64,000 nucleotides of DNA from Bacillus sp. FJAT-49711 (lineage in GTDB: Bacteria; Bacillota; Bacilli; Bacillales; Bacillaceae_C), in the NCBI RefSeq assembly GCF_018343715.1, contig NZ_JAGYPL010000003.1:565784-629783 (forward strand). Direction: 5' to 3'. Under the pieces are notes generated by a model. The model saw nothing but the letters and a program-made list of their open reading frames with translations. It did not search any database and had not been told where the DNA came from. Shown here one piece after another: positions 15,543-24,060 of this stretch. The translations under genes and the position numbers were made by a program. Every line of letters begins with the position of its first letter. The first letter of the stretch is position 1.

Positions 15543-18353
15543 ATGAAACATATGATCGACTTAAGCGGTATTTGGAACTTTTATTTAGATAATAAAAAAG
15601 AGGGGTTACGATCCCATTTTGAGAATGTTCATTTTCCAGATTTAATTACACTCCCGACCACCACTTCTTACGCAAATAAGGGAGAACCTAACCTAGAAAT
15701 AGCTTCAGGACATTTAACAGATTCATACAAAGCGGAAGGATATGCATGGTTTTCTAGAAACCTAGTAATTGATCCTGCAGATATTGGGAGAACCGCTATT
15801 CTCACATTAGAACGTACTCGCATTTCTCATGTTTGGATTGATAACCAATATGTTGGCACTCAGGACAGCTTATGTACTGCCCATAAGTATGATGTTACAA
15901 AATTTATTACTTCCAAACATCATAAACTTACGATCATGACAAGCAACGTAGATTATCCTGTAACTGGTGGCCATATGACATCCCCTGATACTCAAACTAA
16001 TTGGAACGGCATACTAGGGGAAATGTCATTATGTTTCTATGATGCCTTTAGGATTACACAATTGCGTGTCGAGTCTAAAGAAAATATTCAATCGCTTGTT
16101 CATATCACTGTTCTTTCGGAGATTGTTAGCAATGTACAAGTAGTTTTATCGGCTGCACCATACCCAGAAGATAAAATGTATTCGGTTCCTGAACCTTTTT
16201 TTACAAAAGTTCGATTAAGTAAAGGGAAAAATGAAATTAATCTTACATATGATTTTCCTAATGACGCCCTTTTGTGGGATGAATATGACCCTAGTGTCTA
16301 TCAAATTACTGTTACTATTAACGATCAGCAAGCAAATTCAGATTCCAAAACTACTTTCTTTGGTTTAAAAGAGTTCAAAGCTGAAGGTACTCATTTCACT
16401 ATAAATGGCAGGAAAACGTTTTTGCGAGGGAAACACGAGGGAATGATATTTCCGCTGACTGGATATGCACCTATGGACGTAGACGGCTGGTACGCTCACA
16501 TGAAAACATCTAAAGAATTTGGAATCAATCACTATCGTTTTCATACTTGTTGTCCTCCAAAGGCAGCTTTTATTGCGGCTGATCTTTTAGGGATATACAT
16601 GCAGCCAGAATTACCTTTTTGGGGCACCTTTACTAATGAGAAAGATGAAAATCATAATGCAGCTGCCCAAAACTATTTAATTGAGGAAGGTTTTCGCATG
16701 TTAGACGAATTTGGAAACCATCCGTCTTTTGTGATGATGTCGATGGGCAACGAGCTATGGGGGAGCCCCGAATCAATCAATGAGTTAGTGGGAAGATATA
16801 AAGACTACGACAATAGACATTTGTATACGCAAGGCTCCAACAATTTTCAGTGGGTACCTAATATCCAGCCCAATGATGATTTCTTCAGTGGTGTCCGCTT
16901 TACCTTGGATCGGCAAATTCGCGGTTCTTATGCCATGTGTGATGCACCTTTAGGACATGTCCAAGTGAAAAAGCCTAATACAAATGAGAACTATGAAGAG
17001 GCCATTCATCCTTCTTATTCACATAAAGCCTCTCAAGTAAGCGAAGATGGCACAATTGAAATTCAATATGGAACAGGTGTGAAAAAAGTAAAATTAACAG
17101 ATTTGCAGGAGGAATTGTTTCCGAAAATACCTGTTGTCTCTCATGAGATCGGTCAATATCAAACGTACCCAAATTTTGATGAAATTCAAAAATATACAGG
17201 TCCTTTAAAAGCACGTAATTTTGAAGTTTTCCGTGAACGTCTAGAAGAAAAAGGTCTTCTACCATTGGCAAAGGATTATTTCTATTCTTCCGGAAAATTA
17301 GCAGCTGCTTGCTATAAAGATGAATTAGAAACGGCTATTCGTACAAGCAACCTAGCGGGGTATCAAATATTGGATCTCCAAGATTTTTCAGGGCAAGGGA
17401 CTGCTTTAGTTGGTATGCTTGATGCATTTATGGATAATAAAGGCATCCTGACAGCGGAGGAATGGCGAACATTCTGTTCAGACGCTGTACTGCAGGCAGA
17501 ATTTGCTGATTATATTGTAGAAAGTGGCCGTACCTTCGAAGCGAATCTTACATTATCTTACTATCGTAAACAATCATTAATAAACCAAGTCGTCACATAC
17601 AATCTGAACGGTGTCAGTGGGACAGTTCCTATGAAGGATATTACAGAAACTGGGGTCTATCGCTTAGGAAAATTGAAGATCCCGATTCCTTCAGTTGATG
17701 TTCCGACCAAGATGGAGCTAATGATTTCCATTGAAGAGACAGATATAAAAAATACGTATGTTCTTTGGATTTATCCCGAAAATCCCGGAGTTGCAAAAAC
17801 ATTATATGTAACTTCGATAGAAACTGCTATTAAAAAAGCTACCAAAGGCGAGAATGTTCTCTTATTATTAGATCATTCACAAAACCCTAACTCAATTGAG
17901 GGTACTTATTGTACTGATTTCTGGTGCTACCCAATGTTCAAATCGATTTCTGAGAGTATGGGAAAAGATGTGCCTATTGGAACAATGGGTCTATTCATTA
18001 AAAACACACATCCGGCATTAGCATTTTTTCCGAGCGAATCCTACTCTACTCCTCACTGGTGGGATGTAGTCATGAATTCTAGGTCCACTATATTGGATGA
18101 TACACGTATCGAACCTATTGTTCAGACAATTGATAATTTCGAACGCAATCACCGACTCGGTTTGCTTTATGAAGTTACAATAGAAAATGCCGGAAATATT
18201 CTCATTTGTACTAGTCCTTTGCACAGCCTTGCTGATGCAGGTTCAAAAGAGGCAGCCTGGCTTCTTAATAGCCTTTGTGAATATGTATCTGGTGATGGAT
18301 TCTCTTCTTCCTATTCCATCACATCCGATGAGTTAAGAAAACTATTTATTTAA
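15543..18353 (+). CDS. Glycoside hydrolase family 2 protein
   Basis: 936 residues. Domain order: N-terminal sugar-binding jelly roll (about 1-180; IDLSGIWNFYLD, AWFSRNLVI), immunoglobulin-like domain (about 180-280), TIM barrel (about 290-600) and a further C-terminal region to 936. The acid/base is Glu404 in MSMGNELWG (GNE motif) and the likely nucleophile is Glu535 in SHEIGQY. No signal peptide is visible, so it should act in the cytoplasm on imported oligosaccharides. Length and the C-terminal part differ from LacZ; substrates such as rhamnogalacturonan or glucuronide fragments are possible but not shown. The ATG follows AGAGGAGG. No sugar transporter or regulator adjoins it. Confidence 0.82.
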   Translation: MKHMIDLSGIWNFYLDNKKEGLRSHFENVHFPDLITLPTTTSYANKGEPNLEIASGHLTDSYKAEGYAWFSRNLVIDPADIGRTAILTLERTRISHVWIDNQYVGTQDSLCTAHKYDVTKFITSKHHKLTIMTSNVDYPVTGGHMTSPDTQTNWNGILGEMSLCFYDAFRITQLRVESKENIQSLVHITVLSEIVSNVQVVLSAAPYPEDKMYSVPEPFFTKVRLSKGKNEINLTYDFPNDALLWDEYDPSVYQITVTINDQQANSDSKTTFFGLKEFKAEGTHFTINGRKTFLRGKHEGMIFPLTGYAPMDVDGWYAHMKTSKEFGINHYRFHTCCPPKAAFIAADLLGIYMQPELPFWGTFTNEKDENHNAAAQNYLIEEGFRMLDEFGNHPSFVMMSMGNELWGSPESINELVGRYKDYDNRHLYTQGSNNFQWVPNIQPNDDFFSGVRFTLDRQIRGSYAMCDAPLGHVQVKKPNTNENYEEAIHPSYSHKASQVSEDGTIEIQYGTGVKKVKLTDLQEELFPKIPVVSHEIGQYQTYPNFDEIQKYTGPLKARNFEVFRERLEEKGLLPLAKDYFYSSGKLAAACYKDELETAIRTSNLAGYQILDLQDFSGQGTALVGMLDAFMDNKGILTAEEWRTFCSDAVLQAEFADYIVESGRTFEANLTLSYYRKQSLINQVVTYNLNGVSGTVPMKDITETGVYRLGKLKIPIPSVDVPTKMELMISIEETDIKNTYVLWIYPENPGVAKTLYVTSIETAIKKATKGENVLLLLDHSQNPNSIEGTYCTDFWCYPMFKSISESMGKDVPIGTMGLFIKNTHPALAFFPSESYSTPHWWDVVMNSRSTILDDTRIEPIVQTIDNFERNHRLGLLYEVTIENAGNILICTSPLHSLADAGSKEAAWLLNSLCEYVSGDGFSSSYSITSDELRKLFI

Positions 18354-18509
18354 ACGAAATACAGATTTGGGCGGTTTAGAGAAAGTGATTGTACCTTAGT
18401 TATTATTCCTTCTTAACAACCTGTAGGACTATTTGAGATAGTGATTCCTAGATAGGTTCCACTTTTTAACAGTTACATAATGCAAACTAGCCCTCCACTT
18501 AATTTAGGT

Positions 18510-18553
18510 TGATGCCAATAGACAACTATCCTTTTTTCTTACTATTGGCATCA
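18510..18553. terminator. Inverted repeat after the GH2 gene
   Basis: TGATGCCAATAG and CTATTGGCATCA are perfect 12-nt arms around a 20-nt loop containing a T run. It lies about 155 nt past the GH2 stop. No T run follows, so a terminator role is uncertain. Nothing else is recognised in the 312-bp gap. Confidence 0.4.
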
Positions 18554-18665
18554 TCACTATTTATCATTAAAGTTTGCACCTTCAATTGTAACCATATGTT
18601 ATGGGCTGTATGTGGTATAATCAGTCCAATAATAAGCTGCGTACAGAAAAGGATGAGGATGATAT

Positions 18666-19481
18666 ATGAAAGATATTCGTACGAATAATATAGAACGTTT
18701 TTTAGGATATAGTCAGCTTTATGATCAAAATCGCCCTATTCCACCAGATGATATCATCAACATTTTAACGAGATATTTAGGTCAGCGTCCTAAACGAGTT
18801 GTGGATGTCGGCTGTGGAACAGGATTGTCATCATTCATCTGGTTAAATCAAGCGGATGAGATAATCGGGGTAGAACCAAATGATGATATGAGAGAAACTG
18901 CCAATTCCCAATGGAGAGCACAGCAGGAGCCAAAAAGTCTTCGGTTTGTGAAAGGCATGTCTGATCATCTAGACCTGGAATCTGAATCAGTAGATATCCT
19001 TACTTGTTCACAATCCTTTCATTGGATGGACCCGCAGCCCACTTTGCATGAGTTTGCTCGTGTCCTTTCCGAAGGTGGAGTCTTTGCGGCATATGATTGT
19101 GACTGGCCTCCAACTTTTACAAAAGAAGTCGAAAATAGCTATCGAAACCTTATTTCTCTTGCCGATTCACGCGTTAGCGAACTTGTACAAACCGATCGAT
19201 TAGCCTTCAAATGGAATAAAGAAAAACATCTTCAACAAATTCAAGATTCTGGTTTATTCCAGTTTTCAAAAGAAATTGTTTTTCACCATTGGGAATGTTG
19301 TGATGCAATTCGATATTCCAATATCGCTTTGAGTCAAGGCGGTTTACAGACGGCAATAAAATTAGGTGCGAATGATCTAAACGATCCAATCAAAGAATTC
19401 CAAAGTCAAGTCCACCAAGCTTTTGATGGTCAATCTCAAGATATTCTTTTTAGTTATCGCATGCGTATTGGAATTAAATAA
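18666..19481 (+). CDS. Class I SAM-dependent methyltransferase (UbiE/Methyltransf_11 type)
   Basis: 271 residues. Motif I KRVVDVGCGTGLSSFIW (about residues 38-54), acidic end of strand 2 EIIGVEPNDDMRETA, motif IV region VDILTCSQSFHWMDPQP (about 108-124) and the post-motif RVLSEGGVFAAYDCDWPP. The SFHWM segment is usual in the trans-aconitate/YcgJ-like subgroup. The substrate is unknown. The ribosome site AAGGATGAGGATG precedes the ATG. A broken kinase-like gene follows. Confidence 0.83.
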   Translation: MKDIRTNNIERFLGYSQLYDQNRPIPPDDIINILTRYLGQRPKRVVDVGCGTGLSSFIWLNQADEIIGVEPNDDMRETANSQWRAQQEPKSLRFVKGMSDHLDLESESVDILTCSQSFHWMDPQPTLHEFARVLSEGGVFAAYDCDWPPTFTKEVENSYRNLISLADSRVSELVQTDRLAFKWNKEKHLQQIQDSGLFQFSKEIVFHHWECCDAIRYSNIALSQGGLQTAIKLGANDLNDPIKEFQSQVHQAFDGQSQDILFSYRMRIGIK

Positions 19482-19532
19482 TCTCATTTCAATGTGTGAT
19501 CATAGTGGAAAAGAAAGAAATAACACCAATGT

Positions 19533-19964
19533 GATGACTTTTTTGCAGCTACTGTTACTTCAGAAGAATGGGATGCCAGCTCACCAGAAGAAAAGTGTTT
19601 GCGTTGTATTGACTGGAAGCGAATGCGTACTGAGGTCTTGTCTCCTTTAATAGCAGGCGAGACTGTTCAATATCACCCCTTTTCTTTTTCATTGAGGAAT
19701 GGTTTGTCTGATTCAATAGTTACAAAAGTGCCTTCAAAGGTTATTTTACTGGACGGTATTTATTCTTCCCTGCCTATATTATCTGATGTTGTCGATTTGA
19801 AAGTTCTAGTGGATGTTTCTCCGGATATTCGTCGTCATAGGCATAACCTGCGCGAGAGAAGTAAGGATGAGGAGTGGCACCTTCTTTAGGATCCTGCTGC
19901 AGATTATTATTTCTCAGTTCTATGTCCACCAGCTTCATTTGATTTAATAGTCAGTAATACATAG
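19533..19964 (+). pseudogene. Broken uridine-kinase-like P-loop gene
   Basis: One frame of 144 codons without a start reads DDFFAATVTSEEWDASSPEE, CIDWKRMRTEVLSPL, KVILLDGIYSSLP, then RRHRHNLRERSKDEEW and, after an in-frame TAG at 19887, DPAADYYFS. These are segments of the uridine kinase/phosphoribulokinase-like family: substrate Asp-Asp-Phe, the Walker-B-like LLDG strand and the arginine-rich lid. The N-terminal P-loop is missing, so the gene is both truncated and interrupted. It follows the methyltransferase gene directly. Confidence 0.7.
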
Positions 19965-20118
19965 AGTTCGCTTTGCCGGATGGGAAACTCCTCCCCATCT
20001 CTAGAATTGGCTTTTTGCATTGCTCATGCAAACCAAATATATGGTGTCTATGTTATATATTGAGATTAGAAAATTTAAAGCAATTAGTCGAGCTTTTCGT
20101 AGAAACCAATGAGAGCTA

Positions 20119-20145
20119 GGAGCTGAATTTCAGCTCCTTTTTATT
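20119..20145. terminator. Terminator hairpin
   Basis: GGAGCTGAA and TTTCAGCTCC form a tight perfect hairpin followed by TTTTTATT on the plus strand. It would end transcripts from the methyltransferase/pseudogene region. Confidence 0.75.
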
Positions 20146-20241
20146 ATGTCCTTTCCATAAGAAACTACGTAATTAAAATTTTAGGCCGATCAATATGAAT
20201 AGTATATTTGCATCTCCCAAAATGATATGTTTGCTATCTTA

Positions 20242-20712
20242 TTAATAGATCGAATCGCACAGTTTTACTTGGACATTATCTGGATTATATTGATTTTTGA
20301 CTTCATTATAAATTTCTATGTTCCAACTAAAATTAGCCCGATCTAGGCTCTGCTCTTTAATCCATTTATGAAGGATTTCGTAGCTATTTCTTATGAAGTA
20401 ATTTGGACCATCATGTAAAATAGTTGCATATCGGTTCGCAGGAATAGTTAAGGTCACCATATCTTTTGGGACATCAATATATTTAGATACTTCCACACCA
20501 ATCCAATACCCTTCATCTTCGGGTGTTCGTTCCTCTGTAATAAATGCTCCTATTTGTCTCCCATTGTTTAATACACTATTAATTTCATCAGTACGTTGTT
20601 TAAGTTGATTAGCGGCTTTCGGGATTTCTTCAATATACTTATCACCCTCACAAAGTACTCGAAATCCAACTAACTTAATTTCTTTAAACTCTTTAACGGC
20701 TACCTCCGCCAT
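20242..20712 (-). CDS. GyrI-like / AraC effector-binding domain protein
   Basis: 156 residues forming a lone SOUL/GyrI-like effector-binding domain: VKEFKEIKLVGFRV at the start, GAFITEERTPEDEGYWIGVEV (about residues 66-86) and MVTLTIPANRYATILHDGP (about 98-116), with YNEVKNQYNPDNVQVKL at the end. There is no DNA-binding domain. Such stand-alone domains bind hydrophobic cations or drugs, and some sequester or hydrolyse them. It is co-directional with the YdeI-like gene, 116 bp downstream of it. Confidence 0.78.
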   Translation of the reverse strand: MAEVAVKEFKEIKLVGFRVLCEGDKYIEEIPKAANQLKQRTDEINSVLNNGRQIGAFITEERTPEDEGYWIGVEVSKYIDVPKDMVTLTIPANRYATILHDGPNYFIRNSYEILHKWIKEQSLDRANFSWNIEIYNEVKNQYNPDNVQVKLCDSIY

Positions 20713-20828
20713 TCTTTCACAACCTTTCTACATACAATTTATTGATAGAACTCAATTGTCTTTCGATCATTTTCCTATTTTTAGATACCAAATTAATACA
20801 TTCTCCACCATAAAAACACTCATAAATA

Positions 20829-21422
20829 TTAATCGTTTAATCCCTTTCCATCGAGTATTTGCTGTATTGACTTTTCAACCCTTGACACTCGAGTTTTAGA
20901 TTGTTTAGGCCCTGAAAAATAAAGAATGTATGCTCTTTGCCGTCCCGGCGTCAATGCTTCAAAAGCAGTTTTCAAGGCAGGGATTTCATTGAATTTCTTT
21001 TGAAGTTCTTCAGGAATAATGTAATCTTCATGCTTTTTTAATTCCACTTTCAAGCCGGCTTTTTCTACTTCGATGGCTTCACGAATATAGGCTTTCAAAA
21101 TGTGCTCCATCTCAACTATTTCTTGAACATTGGTGAAACGAATCTGGCGTGCCGCCTGTACATTCTCTGTTTGTTGAATTAGAATTCCATTGGGATCCTG
21201 TAACAAAGCACCTTTATGAAAAAGAAGCGCACAATATTCTTTAAACCCGTGTATTATTACGATGTTTTTTCCCTCAAATGTATAACAAGGATGCTTCCAC
21301 TTAAAGTCTTCGTCCAACTCACAATCAAGAATGATATATCTCAACCGCTCATATTCTTCCTTCCACTTTTTTGCTCTATTTAAAAATTCATCAACCTTAG
21401 GATTCATTCTACTATTTATCAT
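20829..21422 (-). CDS. YdeI/OmpD-associated family protein (DUF1801-like fold)
   Basis: 197 residues from MINSRMNPKVDEFLNRA; this ATG has the ribosome site AGAGGTG at good spacing, unlike the ATG six codons upstream. It shows the YdhG/YdeI-like N-terminal domain (DEDFKWKHPCYTFEGKNIVII, about residues 35-55) and the C-terminal YdeI motif LTPGRQRAYILYFSGPKQSKTR (about 160-181). Family members may act in iron handling or stress tolerance, without firm biochemistry. Confidence 0.8.
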   Translation of the reverse strand: MINSRMNPKVDEFLNRAKKWKEEYERLRYIILDCELDEDFKWKHPCYTFEGKNIVIIHGFKEYCALLFHKGALLQDPNGILIQQTENVQAARQIRFTNVQEIVEMEHILKAYIREAIEVEKAGLKVELKKHEDYIIPEELQKKFNEIPALKTAFEALTPGRQRAYILYFSGPKQSKTRVSRVEKSIQQILDGKGLND

Positions 21423-21514
21423 CAAGAAGCACCTCTTGTCCATTATTCGATCAGCTTACTCTTAAGAATGATCTTTTTCCTCCAAAAGACCATCTTTAAG
21501 AGAATTATCATTCA

Positions 21515-22483
21515 TCAGAATGGGATGTTTGTCAAAGCTTCATCTGCTTCAATCTCTGCTTTTAGACGTAACCAATTCATCTTCCGTTCATCATCTACCG
21601 TTTTCCAGTAATAATGTTGATAAAGAAAATTGTAATCCTGCAAACGGCGATAACTTAGAAATTTGGGCATTGCTTTTAACCACCAATTTTCTACCGTATG
21701 TACCTCCTGATAGCCTTTTAGAAACCAGTCAAGGAACCAAGCTACATGGTCATCAAGAACTTCATTGTCTTTGTTTTGTCGGTTGTATCTCAAGATGACC
21801 GAGTAAAGAATTATGGCAATATCATAAGCGAACCAATGGTAGCAGGAATCATCAAAGTCAAATGCCGTAATTGCACTTTCTTTCGTTACAAAAATATTGT
21901 GTGCATGAAGGTCACAGTGAACAAGACCATAGTTCTTCGAATCTTTCGGAAGAGTGTCTAACCAGTTTAATAACTCCTTAGCTTTCTGCCGAGCAATCGT
22001 TTCTTCATTCGGCAAGTGACGCATCATATCCATCCATGGTTCCTGTTTCCAATCACGGCGTTTAACATTTTGTAGAGGGACATAAGACTGGGTAAGTAAG
22101 TGCATTTGTCCAATTATTCGTCCCCAATTAACAAACATTTCCTCGTCCCAGTCTTCGTCAATAGGGATTCGACCCGGCGCTTTGAAAAATAGAGAGGCGT
22201 AATAACCACCTATTACATTTTCAACTAATTTCCCTGTCTTTGATGGAAAGATTTTCGGCACAGAAACGCCATTATCATACAAGTATTTTATGAAGTTCAG
22301 CTCGGCCAATGCCTCTTTCTCATTACGCCATTTCTGATTCGATACACGAATTATTCTTGAAGGAAATCCATTTTGTGCTGGGTATTCATATACATCGTTT
22401 ACATTGCCTCCAATATGAGTAAGCAGATTTACATTAAGTTCAAATGCATTTGATATAGTTTGTAACACACTTTTCTCTATCAT
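21515..22483 (-). CDS. Aminoglycoside phosphotransferase-family kinase
   Basis: 322 residues with a kinase-like fold. Catalytic loop YGLVHCDLHAHNIFV (HxDxHxxN, about residues 189-203) and the metal-binding DFDDSCYHW (about 212-220) are intact. It resembles the homoserine kinase/choline kinase-like branch (YtmP/HSK2-type), which phosphorylates small alcohols, rather than true drug-modifying APH enzymes; the substrate is not evident. It lies 92 bp upstream of the YdeI-like gene on the same strand. Confidence 0.78.
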   Translation of the reverse strand: MIEKSVLQTISNAFELNVNLLTHIGGNVNDVYEYPAQNGFPSRIIRVSNQKWRNEKEALAELNFIKYLYDNGVSVPKIFPSKTGKLVENVIGGYYASLFFKAPGRIPIDEDWDEEMFVNWGRIIGQMHLLTQSYVPLQNVKRRDWKQEPWMDMMRHLPNEETIARQKAKELLNWLDTLPKDSKNYGLVHCDLHAHNIFVTKESAITAFDFDDSCYHWFAYDIAIILYSVILRYNRQNKDNEVLDDHVAWFLDWFLKGYQEVHTVENWWLKAMPKFLSYRRLQDYNFLYQHYYWKTVDDERKMNWLRLKAEIEADEALTNIPF

Positions 22484-22679
22484 TCCATTCCCACTTTCAG
22501 ATTAATAATCAGTGATTCTACATTTAATATCCATTTACTCATGTTTGTCCTCATAAATTATTTTAACAATGATTACTTAATATGGGGATGGGTTATTTTC
22601 GCGTGCAGTAAAGGACCGTTCATTTGTAGAGGGATTTATGGTGGATTGGCGAATATAGATTAATACGAGGTGATGTTGT

Positions 22680-23153
22680 ATGGAATATGAACCACCAAAA
22701 CAGACTATTTCAGTTTCCGCATTTGTTACGAATGAAAAAAATGAGGTGTTATTAGTAAGGACTCATTGGCGCTCGGAAACTTGGGAAATGCCTGGAGGAA
22801 ATGTGGAAGTCGGAGAACCTTTAGACGAAGCAGTTTGCAGAGAATTTCTAGAGGAAACAGGGATTGTTATCCGTCCCGTTGGTATAACAGGTGTCTATTT
22901 TAATGCAACAAAGCACGTTTTATCAGTCGTTTTTAAAGCTGAATATGTTCGTGGAAAAATAAAAATTCAACCTGAAGAAATAAAAGAAGCTAAATATATA
23001 GAATTAAACGACTCCAATATAGACAAATATATTACCCGTCCTCAACAAAAATCCCGGACACTTGATGCAATGAAATCAAAGTGTTTTATTCCATATGAAA
23101 CATGGGAAATAAATCCGAGTTATAACTTACTATCCAGGTTGTATAATGAATAA
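22680..23153 (+). CDS. NUDIX hydrolase
   Basis: 157 residues with a complete Nudix box GGNVEVGEPLDEAVCREFLEETGI (GX5EX7REUXEEXGU, about residues 39-61; quoted in part because it is continuous). The N-terminal strand is ISVSAFVTNEKNEVLLVRTH. It should hydrolyse a nucleoside diphosphate linked to another moiety. The ATG follows GAGGTGATG. It is divergent from the phosphotransferase gene and stands alone. Confidence 0.85.
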   Translation: MEYEPPKQTISVSAFVTNEKNEVLLVRTHWRSETWEMPGGNVEVGEPLDEAVCREFLEETGIVIRPVGITGVYFNATKHVLSVVFKAEYVRGKIKIQPEEIKEAKYIELNDSNIDKYITRPQQKSRTLDAMKSKCFIPYETWEINPSYNLLSRLYNE

Positions 23154-23320
23154 TTTTAAGCTAAAGGTTGTAGATCAAGAGCAGCCAACCAAGACTAATT
23201 ATTAATTGTGCTAAGGTTCAGTGCATTCGAGAATGATAACGCAATTTGTATTTAGAATATAATGAGTGTATTTATACACATAATAAGGTTGTTATACAAC
23301 AAATTAAGGAGGGATTTTGT

Positions 23321-23473
23321 ATGCAACAAGATCGAAAAAATGCGGATTCTACGATGAAGCCAAAGTATTCTGCCGGAACCAATGCCCAAAAGGTCAAACA
23401 AGAAATTAAACAAGATGTAATGAATGGACAAGGTGCAATGACATCCCGTGAAGCGGGGGCCATGCGCGATTAG
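23321..23473 (+). CDS. Small protein resembling gamma-type SASP
   Basis: 50 residues from MQQDRKNADSTMKPKYSAG, with an ideal AAGGAGGG ribosome site 6 nt before the ATG. It is hydrophilic, lacks Cys and Trp, and contains TNAQKVKQEIKQD, which resembles the TNxQxVKQQN segment repeated in gamma-type small acid-soluble spore proteins. The ending MTSREAGAMRD is unlike the standard gamma type, so this is either a short divergent SASP or another small spore-former protein. If a SASP, it would be made in the forespore and degraded at germination. Confidence 0.5.
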   Translation: MQQDRKNADSTMKPKYSAGTNAQKVKQEIKQDVMNGQGAMTSREAGAMRD

Positions 23474-23592
23474 AGAGCTACCTAGGGTGGGATTTTTGCC
23501 CTAAAATCAATACCCGCCTTTTAATGGGGCTAATGGTTAAGAGCAGCTGATTTGAAAGTAACATTACTTGTTTATTACATCATTTAATTATA

Positions 23593-23627
23593 GAAAAAGC
23601 TGATTTCCAGAAGAAACCAGCTTTTTC
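23593..23627 (-). terminator. Terminator after copZ
   Basis: GAAAAAGCTG and CAGCTTTTTC are perfect arms around a 15-nt loop, 10 nt past the copZ stop on the minus strand, with T-rich sequence on both sides. Confidence 0.7.
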
Positions 23628-23636
23628 ATTCTTATA

Positions 23637-23843
23637 TTATACAGTAACATCATAGCCTTGATCTTCAATTGCTTCTTTCATGGCTTCAACGTTTACTTTT
23701 GACTCATCAAATGTAATATCTACTTTACCAGCTTCTAAATTAACTTCAGCTTTTGATACACCATCTAGTTTTTTTAACGCACCTTCAACTGATTTTTTGC
23801 AATGGCCGCATGACATGCCTTGTACATTTAAAGTTTTCTCCAT
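23637..23843 (-). CDS. copZ: Copper chaperone CopZ
   Basis: 68 residues, a single heavy-metal-associated domain. The metal site is GMSCGHCKKSVE (MxCxxC, about residues 9-20), and the rest (VNLEAGKVDITFDESKVN) follows the ferredoxin-like fold. CopZ binds Cu(I) in the cytoplasm and hands it to CopA. The ribosome site AAAGGAGGTG precedes the ATG. It is downstream of copA with a 217-bp gap and no evident terminator before it, so it belongs to the CsoR-controlled operon. Confidence 0.92.
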   Translation of the reverse strand: MEKTLNVQGMSCGHCKKSVEGALKKLDGVSKAEVNLEAGKVDITFDESKVNVEAMKEAIEDQGYDVTV

Positions 23844-24060
23844 GACACCTTTTCACCTCCTTTAAATTGATTTTTATAGTTGACTGTTTTCTTAAAGTTT
23901 GTTGATTTTGCAAAAGCCTAAAAGCCGGCTTTTACACCTGTTTAGAAAGTTTAACGTTAGTTTCCAACTCTTTTCTCAGGTAGATTACGCATTTAAGAAC
24001 AGAATCTATTTTTCGTCGTTAAAATTTATAGTAATTAGCAACCATTTATGAGAAAAAACC

